64,000 nucleotides of DNA from Pteria penguin (lineage: Eukaryota > Mollusca > Bivalvia > Pterioida > Pteriidae): assembly GCA_035048485.1 (NCBI GenBank), contig CM068583.1, forward strand, positions 46,071,790 through 46,135,789, given 5' to 3'. Every line of letters begins with the position of its first letter. The first letter of the stretch is position 1. Below the pieces are notes generated by a model, which was not told where the DNA came from, ran no database searches, and was given only the letters and a program-made list of their open reading frames with translations. Shown piece by piece: positions 11,298-20,816 of the stretch. The position numbers were made by a program, and so were the translations under genes.

Positions 11298-11313
11298 GGT
11301 CCTTTTAAGGACC
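11298..11313 (+). terminator. palindromic gene-end element, variant stem
   Basis: GGTCCTTTTAAGGACC lies after AATAAAAA and 25 nt beyond the Gln-rich gene stop. Compared with the TIR palindrome, C-to-T in one arm is matched by G-to-A in the other, so pairing is kept. The downstream text ends in CGAAAAGTAGT, like AGAAAAGTAAA in the other copies. Confidence 0.6.
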
Positions 11314-11537
11314 ACCCAAAGTTTTACGAAAAGTAGTCATTTGTTGAATGCAACAGTTATTTACTATGACTTTTCAGGGAATAAAGAAGACGAGGAAATA
11401 TGTAAACAAAAACAAATGTAAGTTTTTTTTCTGTATAATGTATAACGGGTAAAAAAAAATATAAGTTTTTTAGAAATAATGATACGAACTCGTTTAAATG
11501 TTTTCAACCTTATGGTTACTTTTCTAAAGATATGGTT
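11314..11537. other. intergenic, no gene recognised
   Basis: AT-rich convergent intergenic spacer between the Gln-rich gene and the 94-aa gene, with poly-A/T runs only. Confidence 0.5.
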
Positions 11538-11553
11538 GGCCCTTAAAAGGGCC
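11538..11553 (-). terminator. palindromic gene-end element, internal copy
   Basis: GGCCCTTAAAAGGGCC with about 45 bp of surrounding sequence identical to the TIR module (ACTTTTCTAAAGATATGGTT before it, GTTTTAT after it). It lies 23 nt past the stop of the 94-aa minus gene. This is an internal copy of TIR sequence serving a third gene. Confidence 0.65.
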
Positions 11554-11576
11554 GTTTTATGATGTTAAAAATCTTC

Positions 11577-11861
11577 TCATTCCTCTCTCTCTGGAGGGTA
11601 ACTTGGATGGTCATAGTTTAATAGCCTTTCTATTTCCTGGTCTTGCTGCCTGCTATATTCCATAATTTCTTCTTCTTCTTCCTGATCGTACTCCTCTGCC
11701 ATTTCTTGGTCGTTGGTGTGATGGGGGATATTAGTTAATAATTGTCTAAATATCCTCCACCAAAACAAACTCCTGGGGTTTCGTCCCGGATGACCAATAT
11801 GGATACTGATATCCTCGTCTCCCACTCTGAACGTAATAACACCTCTTATTTCAACATCCAT
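11577..11861 (-). CDS. small acidic protein, 94 aa, unknown
   Basis: The N-terminus (MDVEIRGVITFRVGDEDISI, then HIGHPGR) looks like a short beta-strand module. The C-terminal half is strongly acidic (EEYDQEEEEEIMEYS) and ends PSYPPEREE. There is no signal peptide and no recognised family. It is the second leftward gene of the left flank, with a GCGGAC box at 11911 and a TATATA near 11897 in gene sense. It shares its 3' module with the terminal gene, and its N-terminus is loosely alike, but it lacks the HCPLCW tail. Confidence 0.65.
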   Translation of the reverse strand: MDVEIRGVITFRVGDEDISIHIGHPGRNPRSLFWWRIFRQLLTNIPHHTNDQEMAEEYDQEEEEEIMEYSRQQDQEIERLLNYDHPSYPPEREE

Positions 11862-12143
11862 TTTGAAATGAAGTCTTAATACACGGTAAATGACTATATA
11901 CTGTCAAATTGCGGACGTCAAAGGCATCACCTTTTTCATGTATTCAGAAGTGAAGGTCGAGCTATTTTCGTCACACAGTCACGAAAAGAACTCGAGTTTT
12001 TTAACTTAACTAAGAAAATACGACAAACGATAGAGATAAAGTAAGACATGTTTTATTCACATAATTACATGATCAATAAAATTGTCGTTTACACATAATC
12101 AATAAAAATATCGTTTACACATAATGTCATTACATGATCAATA
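11862..12143. promoter_or_regulatory. control region with GCGGAC box, hairpin and short tandem repeats
   Basis: Contains a GCGGAC box (11911), a hairpin around 11958-11996 (TTTTCGT paired with ACGAAAA, loop CACACAGTC) and repeated GTTTACACATAATCAATAAA phrases (about 12050-12145). No coding sequence was seen. Confidence 0.5.
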
Positions 12144-12254
12144 AAATATCTGTCTCACTACTTTGTTTAAACTCTGCCATTACGGCTCAGAGCGATGTCT
12201 CCATCGTCCAAGTTTGGTCATTTCGGATTCTCGACAAATATTTTCTGTTGTTTA
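12144..12254 (-). repeat. internal inverted repeat, left copy (111 bp)
   Basis: The reverse complement matches 26344-26454 with about five mismatches. It begins 13 nt past the stop of the leftward zinc-knuckle gene, i.e. in its 3' flank. In gene sense it holds CGATG-GAGA-CATCG (a GNRA-type tetraloop hairpin), then a second stem (GCC..GGC inside CTC..GAG). See the right copy for the matched position. Confidence 0.75.
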
Positions 12255-12266
12255 CACATAATGTCA

Positions 12267-13070
12267 TTACATGATCAAAGCGATGTTTTTCTTAGTCATC
12301 TTTTTCTTGGGTAACGTCTCCTTTTTTTCTGCAATCTTTACTTTCTTGGGAGCTTTCATGTTAGGAGTTTTCGGAGGAGGCATATTCGGAGTGGTTTTCG
12401 GACTCGGTGGTTCCGTGATTACAGGACTGGATGGTTGTCGAGCCTGTGGACACTCGTTAGCCCAATGTCCTTCTTCGTTACATCGAAAACAATTTCCCTT
12501 GATCGCTTGTTGTCTCTGAGGGCACTGTCTAGCCCAATGTCCAGGTTGTTGACAATGGAAACACACATTATTAGGAGTGTTAGTTCCCACTGTGTTGTAT
12601 TTAAATTTCTTACGGTTAGGTTCGCCTGTATCATCGTCATCATCATCATCATTGTGGTACCTCTTGCTAGCCATTCGTTTCTTGATATCACGTAGCATAT
12701 TTTGGGCATCAGCAACGTGTAAGTTCATTTCACCCATGCCTACATTGGTTTGCACGGTTTCTAGCTTGGTTTCTTCCACGGTCTTTTGCAGTGTAGCTAG
12801 CGAACTCGTCAAGGTATCTTGGTTTTCTTTTAGGGTCTGCATCTCGACCTGATGTTTCTGTTCGACGAGGCTCTTCAATTGAGTCAGTAGAGCCTCTTCG
12901 TTCGAAGGTAGCATGAGAGTATCATCGTCCTGCATCCCTTCGTCACGTATCAAATCTTTAATGAAGGTGGTAGGAATCTCTGGTTGATGCATGGTCGTTT
13001 CGTCTATGAAGGCAGCAGCAGAACCGGCAGCAGCAGTAACAGTAGCAGTAGGAAACCTCGGTTGAGCCAT
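12267..13070 (-). CDS. two-zinc-knuckle (CCHC) Gag/NC-like protein, 267 aa
   Basis: Two retroviral-type knuckles of CX2CX4HX4C: C170-C173-H178-C183 (CFHCQQPGHWARQC) and C194-C197-H202-C207 (CFRCNEEGHWANEC). Before them are a helical, coiled-coil-like region (about 55-135), an acidic D run (141-147) and a basic patch (RKKFK). After them is a Pro/Lys-rich tail. CCHC knuckles bind single-stranded nucleic acid, so a packaging, chaperone or replication role is plausible. Zinc knuckles are a retrotransposon hallmark, not part of the core Polinton set. Codon style and placement (divergent from polymerase, sharing its promoter) show it belongs to the element. The frame is intact. The Polinton protein it corresponds to was not recognised. 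Confidence 0.8.
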   Translation of the reverse strand: MAQPRFPTATVTAAAGSAAAFIDETTMHQPEIPTTFIKDLIRDEGMQDDDTLMLPSNEEALLTQLKSLVEQKHQVEMQTLKENQDTLTSSLATLQKTVEETKLETVQTNVGMGEMNLHVADAQNMLRDIKKRMASKRYHNDDDDDDDTGEPNRKKFKYNTVGTNTPNNVCFHCQQPGHWARQCPQRQQAIKGNCFRCNEEGHWANECPQARQPSSPVITEPPSPKTTPNMPPPKTPNMKAPKKVKIAEKKETLPKKKMTKKNIALIM

Positions 13071-13386
13071 GGTTGTTTTCTCTTGCGTGATGAATGCGAA
13101 AATGAAGTCTATCGTTTACTCTCGTCTTTTTAAACGAAATGAGTGACCTTCACCCTTAAAATCTGACCTTGACATTGAAATAAAATTTTAAAAATAACCT
13201 TGACATTGAAATGAATGTTCTAGACTTTTTTCTAAAGTTGACTTTGACATTGAAATAAAATTTAACAAATAACCTTGACATTGAAATAAAATTTTACAAA
13301 TGACCTTGACATTTCAAGGTCATAGGAAACGTATAAAAAGCCCGTTAAAACCGCGATCGAGTTTAAAACGCGAATTATCAGTCACG
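13071..13386. promoter_or_regulatory. bidirectional promoter with TGACCTTGA repeats
   Basis: At least five TGACCTTGACATTGAAAT-type repeats lie between the zinc-knuckle gene (left) and polymerase (right), the last forming GACATTTCAAGGTCA. TATAAAAA at 13332 precedes the polymerase ATG by about 55 bp, and TTTAAAAAG (gene sense, near 13128) precedes the zinc-knuckle ATG. TCAAGGTCA is the monomer site of ERR/NR5A-type nuclear receptors (family knowledge); use of it here is inference. Confidence 0.6.
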
Positions 13387-16300
13387 ATGCCTGTCACGAG
13401 AGAATTATTGAGATCGAGAAAGTTTCGCACGCTTCTGCGACGATGGATACAAAGACATGGTGGAATAGAAGGAGCTAGACGTCGCCTGCGGGAAATGAAC
13501 AAGTCACCGCAAGATTTCTATACCATCAAGTTGAATCGATCACACAAGTCTAGAAAATTCAAGACCAGTGGTATACGATACAACGTACAGTTTAAAGCAT
13601 TGACTCGAGAGATATCTCCAGGTCAGCTGCCGAGGTTTCTACCTAGGGTCATGAATTCGTTAGTAAACGATTTGAAAAGTAAGTGCCATGCCAAAGACAA
13701 AGACTACATCAGACTGATCATCAATCACCCTTCTCTGAAATCGGAAGTATGGGTACATTTCACCATGAGTCAACACTTGTCTAGCGAAATGGTCATGGAC
13801 GAAATACAGAAAGTACAACAGAGTAATGAAGACTTTAAGTTGGAAGACGGGCAAACAACGATAGACGTCATCCACATCGAGATGCCTTATGGAACGGGAG
13901 GTAACAAGGCGAAACATCTGCATGCCGATAAAGAGGATTTTAGGAAAGACAAGACATCCATCGTTCGGATCGTAAACGATTCCGACAACATGTGCCTAGC
14001 TAGAGCCATCGTGGTCGCCCGTCTACAAGCCCAGAAACCCACGGACCCCAAAGAGATGCAAGAATGGAAAAAGGCATGGTTTCGTATGAAAGTTTCCGAT
14101 AGATTCCGTGATCAAGAAAGAGCAGCTAAATCACTATGTCAGGAAGCGGGCGTGTCCATAGAGCATGGGTGTGGACCTGTAGAATGGAGCAAATTCCAGA
14201 CGGTCCTGAGTCCACAGTACAGAATGAAAATCCACCATCAGTTGCCAGAAGCTAAGAAGATAAAACTACAGTTACTGTACAAGGGGGACGTGAGAAACAA
14301 CATGAGACCCACCATGCTGAATATCCTGTATTCGAACCAACACTACGATACCATCACGTCTATGACTGGTTTGATCGAACGTCAATATTACTGCGACTTT
14401 TGCGACGTCGGGTATACTCACAAGGAAGATCATCGCACGAAATGTCCGGTGAGGTGTAACTACTGTTTGAATTCACCGCCGTGCCCCCAGGACGATTCTA
14501 AGGTCACGTGTCAGAGCTGCAAAGGACATTTTTCCAACATGCAGTGTTATTGGAACCATCTGAAACCCAACAAAGTGGGAAAGAGCATATGCGACCTCAT
14601 GACGAGATGCCGGGATTGTGGAAGTTGGATGAGTAAATCGATGATGAGTAAACATCGATGCGGCGATAAAGAGCACGTCTGTCCCATCTGTAAGGTCGTG
14701 GTGGAACAGGACCATCTCTGTTACGTACAACGTAAACCTAAACCTAAGAGGAAGAAAGGAGAAAAGAACTCGTACATCTTCTACGACTTCGAATGTAGTC
14801 AGGACACGGGAGTACACGTTCCAAACTTTTGCGTGGCACATCGAGCTTGCGATGCATGCATACACTCACCCATCGAAGAAGAGTGCGAGACGTGCACCCC
14901 ATTACCCGGAAGAAGAGAAGTCATCTTTCAAGGAGAGAAAACCTTAGAAAACTTCATGAGCTGGTTATTCTCTAGCTGTGTCACGAACGCCAACAGAGAA
15001 AAGAAATCATGCCACGACGGTGTGACGGCCATCGCTCACAACATGAAAGGATACGACGGTCAATTTATTTTACATTTCCTGTAGCCAAGATCATGACGAT
15101 GTCTGCTAACGGGATACGTTTCATCGATTCCTACAACTTCATGAGTTCCTCGTTGAGTAAATTACCCAAGGCCTTCGGATTGACCGAATTGAAGAAAGGT
15201 TATTTCCCTCATCTTTTCAACACTCCGGTCAACCAGCAGTACTCGGGTACCTATCCTCCGATGGAAACGTACTTGCCCGACTCCATGGATACCGAGGGTC
15301 GACGTCAGTTCATCTCGTGGTACGAAGATAAAGTGAAGAGCGGAGAACGGTTCGATTTTGCCACCGAGATGCGAGAGTATTGTCGATCCGATGTAGACAT
15401 CTTGAGAAAATGCTGTGGAAAGTTCCGAGAAAACCTACTGAACTTGGTCGACGTCGATCCCTTTGCGGAATGCGTCACGTTTGCCAGTGCCGCCAACTTG
15501 GCGTTTCGACGCAATTTCATGCCTAGAGATAGTTTGGCCATCATACCTACCGAAGGATACCATCCAAAGCGCAAATATTCCGTCAAAGCCCTACGATGGT
15601 TGAAATGGATCGCTCACGACACCAATCACGACATACGACACGCTCGCAATGGAGGGGAAGTCAGTATATACCGTGGACGGCTACGATACCAACACCCAAA
15701 CCATTTACGAGTTCCACGGATGTTTCTGGCACGGTTGCCCCGAATGTTTCCCGAACATGATACATGAGGACCATCCGATACAACACGCACTCACGTTTGG
15801 GGAAATATATTAAGCCATGCAACAACGACAAGTCAATCTGAACGAAATGGGATTTAACGTGACCTGTATATGGGAACACGAGTACGAACAGAAGATCAAG
15901 GACGACCCGATGTTTGCCGAGTTCATTCTTTCGACGTACAAACAGATAGCCGATCCGCTGGAACCACGAGATGCACTGTTTGGAGGTCGCACCAATGCCA
16001 CTCGATTGTATTGCGACGAAGGAGATATGCGTTACATCGACGTCTGTTCTTTATATCCATTCGTTTTGAAATATGGTATCTTTCCCATCGGACATCCTAC
16101 CATCATCACGGAGAAATTCCAGAACGTGAGGAAATACACGGGACTCGTCAAGTGTCGCATCTTCCCACCCCGTGGATTGTATCACCCCGTATTACCCTAC
16201 CGCACGGATCATAAGTTATTGTTTCCTTTATGTCGGACGTGCGTGATGAGTAAAGAGAACATAGGATCCGACTACCGCTGCGAACACACGGACGACGAGC

Positions 16301-17254
16301 GAGCACTCACGGGTACTTGGACCACGCCAGAAATCGACATGGCCTTAGACATGGGATATCGAATAGATCGCCTGTACGAAGTGTGGCATTTCGAACAATC
16401 CAGCAACACGCTATTTTGAAAGTATATAGATACCTTTCTACGCATCAAACAAGAAGCCAGCGGATTCCCTAGCGATTGCGATACAGAGGAAAAGAAGTTA
16501 TCGTACATCGAAGACGTGTTCCAGCGAGAAGGTATACGGTTGCAGGAAGTATGTAAAAATCCCGTGTTACGTACCATAGCCAAATTATTTCTGAACTGTC
16601 TGTGGGGAAAATTTGCTCAGCGACTGGCTCTGACTCAGAATCGTTACTTATCGGAACGGAGCGAACTTATCGAGTTGATGCACGACGATACGAAAGACGT
16701 CAAACACGGACAGCAACGATTTCATACCACCGTGTCCCTTTGGTAATGTGGTCATCGCCTGTTTTACCACCTCTCTGGCTCGTCTCAAGTTATACGATGC
16801 ATTACACCGACTAGATAGAAGAGTACTCTATTTCGATACAGATAGCATCATCTACGTTCACGACAAAGACGCCTGGTCTCCCACCATCATGGATAGTTTG
16901 GGATGTTGGACCGACGAATTGAACGGAAAATCTATCACGACGTTTGTATCGGGAGGACCGAAGAACTATGCCTACCAATTAAGCGACGGAAGCACGACAT
17001 GTAAAGTGAAAGGTTTGACCTTGGACTACCGTACCAGTGAAATCATTAACTTCGATTCTATGAAGGAGATAGTTTTAAGAAAACTCGAAGGCCTTGACAT
17101 CGAAGAGGAAAAGATCAAGGTCGTTTATCCTTCAAAGATCGTCCGTGCAAAAGATCATACTCTTCACACTAAGGTGACCAGTAAAGACTATCGCGTGGTG
17201 TATGATAAGAGACAAGTTTTAAACAATCTCGACACTTTACCTTACGGCTATTGA
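13387..17254 (+). pseudogene. protein-primed family B DNA polymerase (Polinton pPolB), broken
   Basis: Replicates the element from protein-primed ends. The chosen start is the ATG at 13387, because a TATA box lies inside the upstream open stretch. Order seen: basic N-terminal region, Cys/His zinc cluster (about 14389-14730), ExoI (YDFE, about 14785), ExoII (NMKGYDGQF, about 15043), ExoIII (YCRSDVD, about 15377), the Polinton signature GCFWHGCPECF (about 15718), PolA (DVCSLYP, about 16041), PolB motif (KLFLNCLWGKF), PolC (YFDTDS, about 16830) and GPKNYAY. Breaks: frame change with probable small loss near 15070-15090; frame change near 15655-15665; stops at 15811 (TAA) and 16417 (TGA); frame change near 16735-16745. 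All catalytic motifs remain readable but in different frames. The copy is not functional as read. Confidence 0.93.
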
Positions 17255-17263
17255 AGGAACAAG

Positions 17264-17677
17264 ATGTGTGACGACACGACACAGCGTTGCTCAAACGTTT
17301 GTTTGAAGTGTGACCATGACGAAATAGAAGAACTGTTTGGGCCACAATATTATCCTTGTCCTCACTGCAAGAGAGAAACGTTTGAGGAAGACCTGAGGTA
17401 TTATTGTTACCACTGTCATTTCGAGGTCTGTGAAGAGTGTACTCATCCAGACAAATGTCCGTTTTATCGATGTCGACATTGTCAAAACAAGTCCGACGAT
17501 GGAATCTGTTGTCTTAAATGTAAACAGCTGATTTGTAAGTCGTGTGTGACAACGACATGTATCTATCTTCAATGTGAATTTTGCATGGAAGGTATCGAAG
17601 AAGACAAACTCGACGAAGAATCCATTTGTGCAGACTGTCGCGAAATAGTCGATAGACATTGGTCTAAGAAACATTGA
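17264..17677 (+). CDS. Cys-rich zinc-binding protein, 137 aa
   Basis: About 24 Cys and several His arranged in CxxC pairs (CPHCKRE, CYHCHFEVCEEC, CRHCQNK, CCLKCKQLICKSC, CEFCMEG, CADC), which suggests two or three zinc-ribbon or RING-like modules. It starts 9 nt after the polymerase stop and is intact. RING-type E3 proteins occur in many large DNA viruses, but the spacing here was not matched to a defined RING. The start context AACAAGATGTGYGACGACA is shared with the next gene. Confidence 0.7.
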   Translation: MCDDTTQRCSNVCLKCDHDEIEELFGPQYYPCPHCKRETFEEDLRYYCYHCHFEVCEECTHPDKCPFYRCRHCQNKSDDGICCLKCKQLICKSCVTTTCIYLQCEFCMEGIEEDKLDEESICADCREIVDRHWSKKH

Positions 17678-17717
17678 AAAAACGAATCATTTTACCGTCG
17701 AATGCCGAACGAACAAG

Positions 17718-18002
17718 ATGTGCGACGACATTCGTCCGATGATTAAACTGGCACTGTGTATGAACATGAGACTACGTAAATGTAATGGATGTTTTCGAGG
17801 AGAAGCATGTGATTTTGATTTCGAAAGGATCATGAACAATGTGTTACACGACGGGAACATTATATCGGACATCATCATGTTAGTGTGTCGTTTTCATAAG
17901 ACATTTGTGCCTAGAGCCTACGTGAAAGAAGAACTCATAAATGTTTTACCTATGTATTATTCGAAACTTCGTTCTATCTATTGTTGTAATAAATTTGTGT
18001 AG
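17718..18002 (+). CDS. small protein, 94 aa, unknown
   Basis: Starts MCDD like the upstream gene. Has a short Cys pair (CNGC) and helical segments; no family recognised. The 3' flank contains TTGTTGTAATAAATTTGTGTA followed by a near copy with AAATAAATTTGTGTA, a repeated polyadenylation-like region. Intact frame in the polymerase-ATPase interval. Confidence 0.6.
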   Translation: MCDDIRPMIKLALCMNMRLRKCNGCFRGEACDFDFERIMNNVLHDGNIISDIIMLVCRFHKTFVPRAYVKEELINVLPMYYSKLRSIYCCNKFV

Positions 18003-18086
18003 AACATTTGTTGTAAAATAAATTTGTGTAAAACACAAAAATGTCTTAATAGTCATGGTCTTAAGCTATCGACGTCATTTGACGTC

Positions 18087-18762
18087 ATGACTTCGAACGT
18101 GCGGGTCATAGATTCGAACTTGATCGACGATGCATTCGTGTTTAAACACGAATTTACCATGGTGGTAGCCGGACCTAGTCGTTCGGGAAAAACAGAATTT
18201 GTTAAGAAATTGGTGAATCTGAAAGATTTCATCATAAGACCACCACCCCGACGAGTCATCTGGTGTTATCGAGAATGGCAAAAGGCTTACGAAGACATGA
18301 GAGGTGACGTCAAGTTCATCAAAGACATTCCAGAAGACGACGAACTCTTAGTATCCGATACTACCGTTCCCCATCTCCTGGTCTTCGACGACATGATGGG
18401 TGGTAAAGCCGGTGACTTCATCGTGGATTGGTTCACGAGAAAAGCCCATCACCGCAATACCAGTGTGGTATATATCACGCAAAACGTGTTCGACCGAGGG
18501 CATCATCATCGCACCATTAGCTTGAATGCACATTACCTGGTGTTGTTTAAAAAACCCTGGAGATAAAAATCAAGTGGACGTGTTATCGAGACAGTTAAAA
18601 CTTCCTCACATGAACCACGCCTATCAGGATGCCACCGGTCGTGCTCACGGCTATTTGGTGGTAGACCTGACTCCCACCACACCGGACGAGTATAGATTAC
18701 GTTCGGACGTGTTTCATCATCCGGAAGAGGGAGGAATCGTCGTGTATGCTCCCAAGCTATAA
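18087..18762 (+). pseudogene. A32/FtsK-type DNA-packaging ATPase, one frameshift
   Basis: Powers genome packaging into capsids in Polintons and related viruses. Walker A GPSRSGKT at residues 29-36 from the ATG at 18087; Walker B LLVFDDMM about 65 residues later; then VVYITQNVFD, the sensor-like region. The first frame ends at 18566. The rest (to 18762, ending VVYAPKL) is in the neighbouring frame, with the slip at the A run near 18550-18555. It may be a true one-base insertion or a homopolymer assembly error. The upstream in-frame ATG at 18024 is less likely, since 18087 starts the conserved region. Confidence 0.9.
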
Positions 18763-18810
18763 GAAGTCCGACTCGAAACGTTCGAGGTCATTATTCGACA
18801 AACCGACGAG

Positions 18811-19521
18811 ATGCCAGGATCACGGCCGAAAACTTCGGGAAAATTGATAGAACTCTTGAGAAAGTTGAAAACGACTAAAGATGCCAGACGAAGACAATTT
18901 CTACTGGAGGAGGGTCGTAAATCTCTATTGAATTGGTTCAGCATGGGGGCCAGGAACATGATCAACGGAAGCATGCCCATGACCAAACCGACGGAAAAAT
19001 TCGTCAAGAAACATTTCGATATCTTACAGGCGATAGCCGATCGGAACACAGATCCCGATGAAAGACGACGTCTCATCTTGAAACGAGGTGGAGCTGGATT
19101 CTTGGGTGGGGTCATCATTCGCAACATGATGCAATGGCCGCAACGTGAAAACGACAATAAGCGTTTTTACCGAGTACGTAACAGAAATCCCTTAGAGAAT
19201 CCTCCCCTCAGACGTGGTGTCAGAAGAACACCGCAACCCAAGCGTCAGAGAAAACAGAGAAGAGCACAGCCTAAACGTCGGAGAAGACAGAAAAGAGCAC
19301 CGCTTAATCGTCAGAGAAGTCTGCAACCTAATCGAAGACGTAACAATTCACCGCCCATCATGAGTGCAGCAGCACGTATGGCGTTAGAAGCGGCTAATCG
19401 TAACTTCGGTGCTAACGTGGATCCTTATTTCAAGGCTTTCAAGAAACCCATACCCCGTTTAAGACTCAGAAGAGACAGTGGATCCTCCTCCTCCTCTTCC
19501 TCATCTTGGGTACCTGTATAA
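18811..19521 (+). CDS. basic virion-type protein, 236 aa
   Basis: The helical N-terminal half contains the Gly segment KRGGAGFLGG (about residues 91-100). The middle is extremely Arg/Lys-rich (about 130-175), and the C-terminus has a Ser run and ends WVPV. Such proteins between ATPase and integrase in Polintons are thought to be core/DNA-condensing or minor virion proteins. The Gly-Gly sites could be cut by the element's protease (inference from adenovirus practice). Intact. Exact Polinton name not assigned. Confidence 0.65.
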   Translation: MPGSRPKTSGKLIELLRKLKTTKDARRRQFLLEEGRKSLLNWFSMGARNMINGSMPMTKPTEKFVKKHFDILQAIADRNTDPDERRRLILKRGGAGFLGGVIIRNMMQWPQRENDNKRFYRVRNRNPLENPPLRRGVRRTPQPKRQRKQRRAQPKRRRRQKRAPLNRQRSLQPNRRRNNSPPIMSAAARMALEAANRNFGANVDPYFKAFKKPIPRLRLRRDSGSSSSSSSSWVPV

Positions 19522-19610
19522 AGTTTTGCACAAAAAATATTATAAAGGAGACGACACATACGACAAGGTGGCATAACTGAAAGACACGTAGTCTGAGAAA
19601 CAACATCATC

Positions 19611-19946
19611 ATGGCTAAAAAGAAAACGGCAGGTTTAAGAGCTCATGCGGATTTCATCCGGTTATTGGGAAATCCCATGCTACGAGAGGCTCCAGACAGC
19701 TGCATCTGCAAATTGTGCAAATGTATCTTGAACGTATTAAAAGGCGTAGTACCTTTAACTCCTCATCAGAAAGCCAAGTTAGCGCCAACGAAGCAGGTGT
19801 TGAGACTACTCGTCAAACCGGGTAAAAGCATCAAAGATCGACGAAAAACGTTGATACGACAGACCGGAGGAATATTTCCTTTACTTCCACTACTTCCTGC
19901 ATTATTAGGACCCGTACTGGGAGGATTAGCGGGTGGTGGACGTTAA
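19611..19946 (+). CDS. small Gly-rich hydrophobic-tail protein, 111 aa
   Basis: Basic N-terminus with a CICKLCKC cysteine cluster and a helical middle (LTPHQKAKLAPTKQ), then a C-terminal hydrophobic Pro/Leu/Gly stretch (GIFPLLPLLPALLGP, then GGLAGGGR). The tail resembles membrane-active peptides of adeno-type core proteins. A similar hydrophobic GG tail is encoded near 23660-23770. The ATG is preceded by a short leader after a spacer of about 90 nt. Confidence 0.6.
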   Translation: MAKKKTAGLRAHADFIRLLGNPMLREAPDSCICKLCKCILNVLKGVVPLTPHQKAKLAPTKQVLRLLVKPGKSIKDRRKTLIRQTGGIFPLLPLLPALLGPVLGGLAGGGR

Positions 19947-19953
19947 ACAAAAC

Positions 19954-20790
19954 ATGGCGCGAAAGATGGTCTTGGTTCCTAACGCTCTATACGAAGAAAT
20001 GCAACGCAGTAGAGATCCCATGACTTTACCGCATCCTTTACCTTATCCACCCGATGTCACGGCTGCCGTAAGAACGGGACAAGAATTGGATGCTTTAACG
20101 CAAGGACCCAGTGATTTAACACCATCCCAGAGAAATGCATTGATAGGACAGAGTTTGTATCGTTATCGTACCTACTTGGATCAAAACAGACCCATCAACT
20201 TACCGACGTTACCGAATACTCAGGGAAATGCCGATGTCGCGAAAGAAGATCCGACAATAAAGGAAGGGTTGATCGAACAGATCGTGAGTAGCGCCCCTAA
20301 ACCCATGCGTGCCAAAGCCAAGATGTTGATTCAACACATTCAACGCCATCCACAGATCTTATACTGGGACGAAAAGGGACAAGTCAAGTATCTCGGAAAA
20401 GTCGTTCCCAACACCAACGTCATCGACTTGATCGGAGATGCCGTGCGTAGTACGGATCATAAGGGATTCAGACCACAAGGAATAGAAATGTTTACTCGAG
20501 GTCTAGGGGAAATCAACGTCCCTCGCGATTACGTCCGCAACCCGAAATTCATCAGACATTTGAAGACGGCACCTACGCCCGAAGTCACACTACCACCACC
20601 ACTACAGGATTCACAGATCACCACATCGCCGATACCCATTCGAGAAAAGAGGCCGACGCCATTCCTTCCTAAATCCCCCGTGCGAGAAAAGAGATCGGTA
20701 GAAGAAGAAGAAGAGGAGGAAGAGGGTGGATTTTCCTCACCGTTAAATACGCCCGTTAAGACTCCCAAGTCTCACTCCGAGATGGATTAG
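19954..20790 (+). CDS. conserved Polinton structural-type protein, about 278 aa
   Basis: Starts 7 nt after the previous stop (MARKMVLVPNALYEEM). This N-terminus, the Pro-rich segment and a folded middle (LIQHIQRHPQILYWDEKGQV, about residues 125-145) are typical of the uncharacterised protein found beside integrase in metazoan Polintons. The C-terminus is low complexity (TLPPPL, EEEEEEEEGG). Intact. Function unknown; a minor virion protein is likely. Confidence 0.65.
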   Translation: MARKMVLVPNALYEEMQRSRDPMTLPHPLPYPPDVTAAVRTGQELDALTQGPSDLTPSQRNALIGQSLYRYRTYLDQNRPINLPTLPNTQGNADVAKEDPTIKEGLIEQIVSSAPKPMRAKAKMLIQHIQRHPQILYWDEKGQVKYLGKVVPNTNVIDLIGDAVRSTDHKGFRPQGIEMFTRGLGEINVPRDYVRNPKFIRHLKTAPTPEVTLPPPLQDSQITTSPIPIREKRPTPFLPKSPVREKRSVEEEEEEEEGGFSSPLNTPVKTPKSHSEMD

Positions 20791-20816
20791 AGATGGATAA
20801 CGTTCAGTCCTAGAAC

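Noticed and set aside
12144..12254. Internal repeat as hammerhead ribozyme
   Set aside because: It has CCGAAATG and CTCTGAG text but no CTGANGA core.
13300..13386. Earlier polymerase start at 13300
   Set aside because: That stretch contains the promoter repeat and TATA box; the ATG at 13387 begins the protein-like region.
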